Positions 62,238-64,000 of a stretch of 64,000 nucleotides of DNA are shown one piece after another. The position numbers were made by a program, and so were the translations under genes. Each line of letters opens with the position of its first letter. The stretch's first letter is position 1. The stretch comes from Pseudoalteromonas luteoviolacea. GTDB taxonomy: Bacteria; Pseudomonadota; Gammaproteobacteria; Enterobacterales; Alteromonadaceae. Under the pieces are notes generated by a model. It searched no databases. It was given only the letters and a program-made list of their open reading frames with translations, and was not told the DNA's origin. Location: NCBI RefSeq assembly GCF_000814765.1, contig NZ_JWIC01000009.1:62001-126000 (forward strand), written 5' to 3'.

Positions 62238-62380
62238 ATCTTTATGACAAAAAAATGACCATGAAATCGATAAAATATATTCCATTTTTGATTTAAGGGG
62301 ATTAATAAATTCCTTAATCAGGGCGTTTTTTAACCTTTTTATCCAATTTCCCATGGCGAGCACAGATCGATTGAGGTAAC

Positions 62381-63166
62381 ATGAATTGGTTAAGGATACC
62401 TCGTTTAGAAACATTTAAACTTACTGAACATGTATATGGGAAGAGTCATATGAGATTTGAACTCGCAGTAGATGACAGTTTTTTTATTAGTTCTACCCAA
62501 ATAGGGAAAATTGAATTAAAAGACCTGATCAGCACATTAAAGCCAATTCAGAAAAGGCGTTTAAGTAATTTTTCAAAGCTTGCGATAGGTGCTTTGTTGA
62601 ACTTAGACGAGCGGTTGTTAGAAGACGAAGATTGGGAGTTGGTATTTGCCAGTCGACATGGTGATTTTCATAAAACCAGCGAATTACTCACTAGCTTAGC
62701 GAACAAAGAAAGCCTCTCTCCATCTGGTTTTAGTTTATCTGTGCATAACGCCGTAGCAGGTATGTACTCGATATTTATGCAAAAAAAAGTACCCATCACC
62801 TCGATTGCTGCAGGCAAAGAGGGTTTATTTGCAGCATTGACCGATGCGTATATACGTCTATCGAGTAAGCACGTAAATAAAGTGGTTGTTGTACTAGTTG
62901 ATCAAAGCCTGCCCGAGCAGTTCCAGCACTATGGTGATGAACAGCAAAATGATTATGCATTAGCCATGGTTTTATCCAACATTGAGGATACGCACACCCC
63001 TCATCCACATACTTTAAGCTTTACGCGAGATGTTCAGTTTACTGCCAGCAGTGCTGACAGTCCGGCAATCCCAATTGAATTTGCGAAATGGTTAGAGACA
63101 TCGCAGGACCAGTTGCACCTATCTGGTCAAAAGCAGAGCTGGACTGTGGAGCGGCTGAGCTCATAG
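62381..63166 (+). CDS. Beta-ketoacyl synthase-like chain-length factor (Ketoacyl-synt_2)
   Basis: 261 residues, GAGGT ribosome site. FSLSVHNAVAGMYSIFMQKKVPITSIAAG (written here in overlapping parts: FSLSVHNAVAGMYSI and KVPITSIAAG) occupies the position of the active-site region in ketosynthases but lacks the nucleophilic Cys, as in chain-length-factor subunits. The family is short (~230-260 residues) and is typical of the first genes of aryl polyene and related clusters. It would pair with a catalytic ketosynthase beyond the window. It follows the 59-bp repeats, downstream of tuf. Confidence 0.82.
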   Translation: MNWLRIPRLETFKLTEHVYGKSHMRFELAVDDSFFISSTQIGKIELKDLISTLKPIQKRRLSNFSKLAIGALLNLDERLLEDEDWELVFASRHGDFHKTSELLTSLANKESLSPSGFSLSVHNAVAGMYSIFMQKKVPITSIAAGKEGLFAALTDAYIRLSSKHVNKVVVVLVDQSLPEQFQHYGDEQQNDYALAMVLSNIEDTHTPHPHTLSFTRDVQFTASSADSPAIPIEFAKWLETSQDQLHLSGQKQSWTVERLSS

Positions 63167-63382
63167 ATCGCGCCTACACATTTCGATGCATGAGTGGCGG
63201 AATCAAATTTAGTAAAATTAAAGTGAGTTAACAAAAAAACAGTGATAGTATCTTAATTGGGAACCTTTGATTAACCTTTTGTTAAAGATTGGTCTGGGTT
63301 CTAGTCTTGAATATGGTCATACTCCCCTGGGGCATTAGTTTATGCGTGAATTGAGTGGGGTATAAAAAGGAGTTAAACAAAA

Positions 63383-63649
63383 ATGACACACACTGAACTG
63401 CGTTTAGAAATCAAGCAACTCATCATCGATAGTCTTGATCTTGAGGACCTTTCACCAGAAGAGATCATCGATGATGAACCTCTGTTTAATGATGGCTTAG
63501 GCTTGGATAGCATTGATGCGCTTGAGCTTGGGCTGGCTATTAAGAAGCGATATGGCGTAAAAATTGACGCTAATAGTGAGGATACCAAGCAGCATTTCGC
63601 ATCTGTAACTAGTTTGTGTGCATTGATTGTTAGCCATGAGCCCGCATAA
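63383..63649 (+). CDS. Acyl carrier protein
   Basis: 88 residues, acidic. LGLDSIDALELGLAIKKRYG contains the DSxD-type Ser (near residue 46) that takes phosphopantetheine. AAGGAG lies just ahead of the ATG. A 216-base gap separates it from the chain-length factor. It is distinct from the fatty-acid AcpP (which has GADSLDTVE) and probably carries intermediates of the specialised cluster starting here. Confidence 0.9.
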   Translation: MTHTELRLEIKQLIIDSLDLEDLSPEEIIDDEPLFNDGLGLDSIDALELGLAIKKRYGVKIDANSEDTKQHFASVTSLCALIVSHEPA

Positions 63650-64000
63650 AGCCCACTTCTGAGGGCCGCCCTGATGAACGATAAATGACGACAAGGTCCA
63701 GCCAACAAGCAAAGCAGGTTTTAGCGCAGCGTATGTGAAAATAGACGCGCCTACACGCGCAATACTGACACCGTTGATAGTGGAAAAGTAAATTAGGGGA
63801 TTATGAATACTGTTCTACATTGATTGTAAGTGCTTACAAATATAACTTATGGTGCTTTAAATTAAGCCCTGTGATGGCGGTATCGAGTAAGTTCAATTTA
63901 AGGGGGCTTCACGATTGATGGTCATTCTGTCGTGTTGGGTAATTGCGTATTGCACAAAATAATTTAGTTGCGATGAGCAGATACGTGCTGTCGAGGTGAT
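63650..64000. other. Window end, no gene recognised
   Basis: 351 bases without a supported reading frame. It contains the dyad at 63824-63839 and probably the promoter of a gene beyond the window. Confidence 0.5.
63824..63839. promoter_or_regulatory. Inverted repeat TTGTAAG-TG-CTTACAA
   Basis: Perfect 7-bp arms with a 2-base centre in a gene-free stretch. It looks like an operator for a dimeric regulator. Confidence 0.4.

Noticed and set aside
61940..62296. 118-residue plus-strand frame through the 59-bp repeats
   Set aside because: It consists of translated repeat units, has no ribosome site and its repeat periodicity (59-60) does not keep one reading frame.

Overview
The window reads as chromosome of a marine gammaproteobacterium close to Pseudoalteromonas. 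The basis is the gene order ubiE-ubiJ-ubiB-tatABC-tatD-hemB, the block murB-birA-coaX-tRNA(Thr, Tyr, Gly, Thr)-tuf, a second highly expressed EF-G gene, a moderately AT-rich composition, and family-level resemblance of many proteins. The genus is an inference, since no search was possible.

Region 1 (1-14.2 kb) is an accessory block with every gene on the plus strand. It begins inside a DUF1611/DgcN-like gene and continues with a HisC-like PLP aminotransferase, two ATP-grasp ligases, an SsuD-like flavin monooxygenase, a very small RND adaptor, an RND permease, a TIM-barrel isomerase-like protein, a third ATP-grasp ligase, an MFS exporter, a Fre/LuxG-type flavin reductase and a 2Fe-2S flavoprotein reductase. 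It looks like an NRPS-independent, ligase-based small-molecule or peptide pathway with its own export. I do not recognise its product, and it is one of the two best candidates for an undescribed system.

Region 2 (14.4-23.4 kb) holds the GTPase RbgA/YlqF, a membrane diguanylate cyclase, an unusual intergenic stretch (16.8-18.0 kb), a GntP-type permease, an AIM24 protein, EF-G and a small membrane protein. The intergenic stretch carries three tandem minus-strand small RNA units. Each has a sigma70 promoter embedded between two Fur boxes, a RyhB-like ACATTGCTCA core, hairpins whose stems vary while their loops are kept, and its own terminator. This is the second best candidate.

Region 3 (23.4-33.1 kb, minus strand) is a conserved housekeeping block: ubiquinone synthesis (ubiE, ubiJ, ubiB), the Tat translocase (tatABC), tatD, a 7TM diguanylate cyclase and hemB, preceded by a protein with a degenerate GGDEF motif.

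Region 4 (33.4-43.5 kb) is the methionine salvage pathway. mtnK and mtnA are divergent around phased MetJ boxes. mtnB, mtnC and mtnD are divergent from a YbdL-type transaminase and a YafV omega-amidase, around a second weaker set of such boxes. Two peptidase-like genes lie among them.

Region 5 (43.5-57.1 kb) has a chemoreceptor with about nine HAMP-like units, a large beta-propeller amidohydrolase, a hybrid histidine kinase, a VpsT/CsgD-like regulator, HinT, a DUF2057 protein and an M1 aminopeptidase. Region 6 (57.2-64 kb) runs murB-birA-coaX-four tRNAs-tuf. After tuf, where secE-nusG is usual, there are instead five copies of a 59-bp repeat and then a beta-ketoacyl synthase-like chain-length factor and an acyl carrier protein, probably the start of an aryl-polyene-type cluster that continues past the window.
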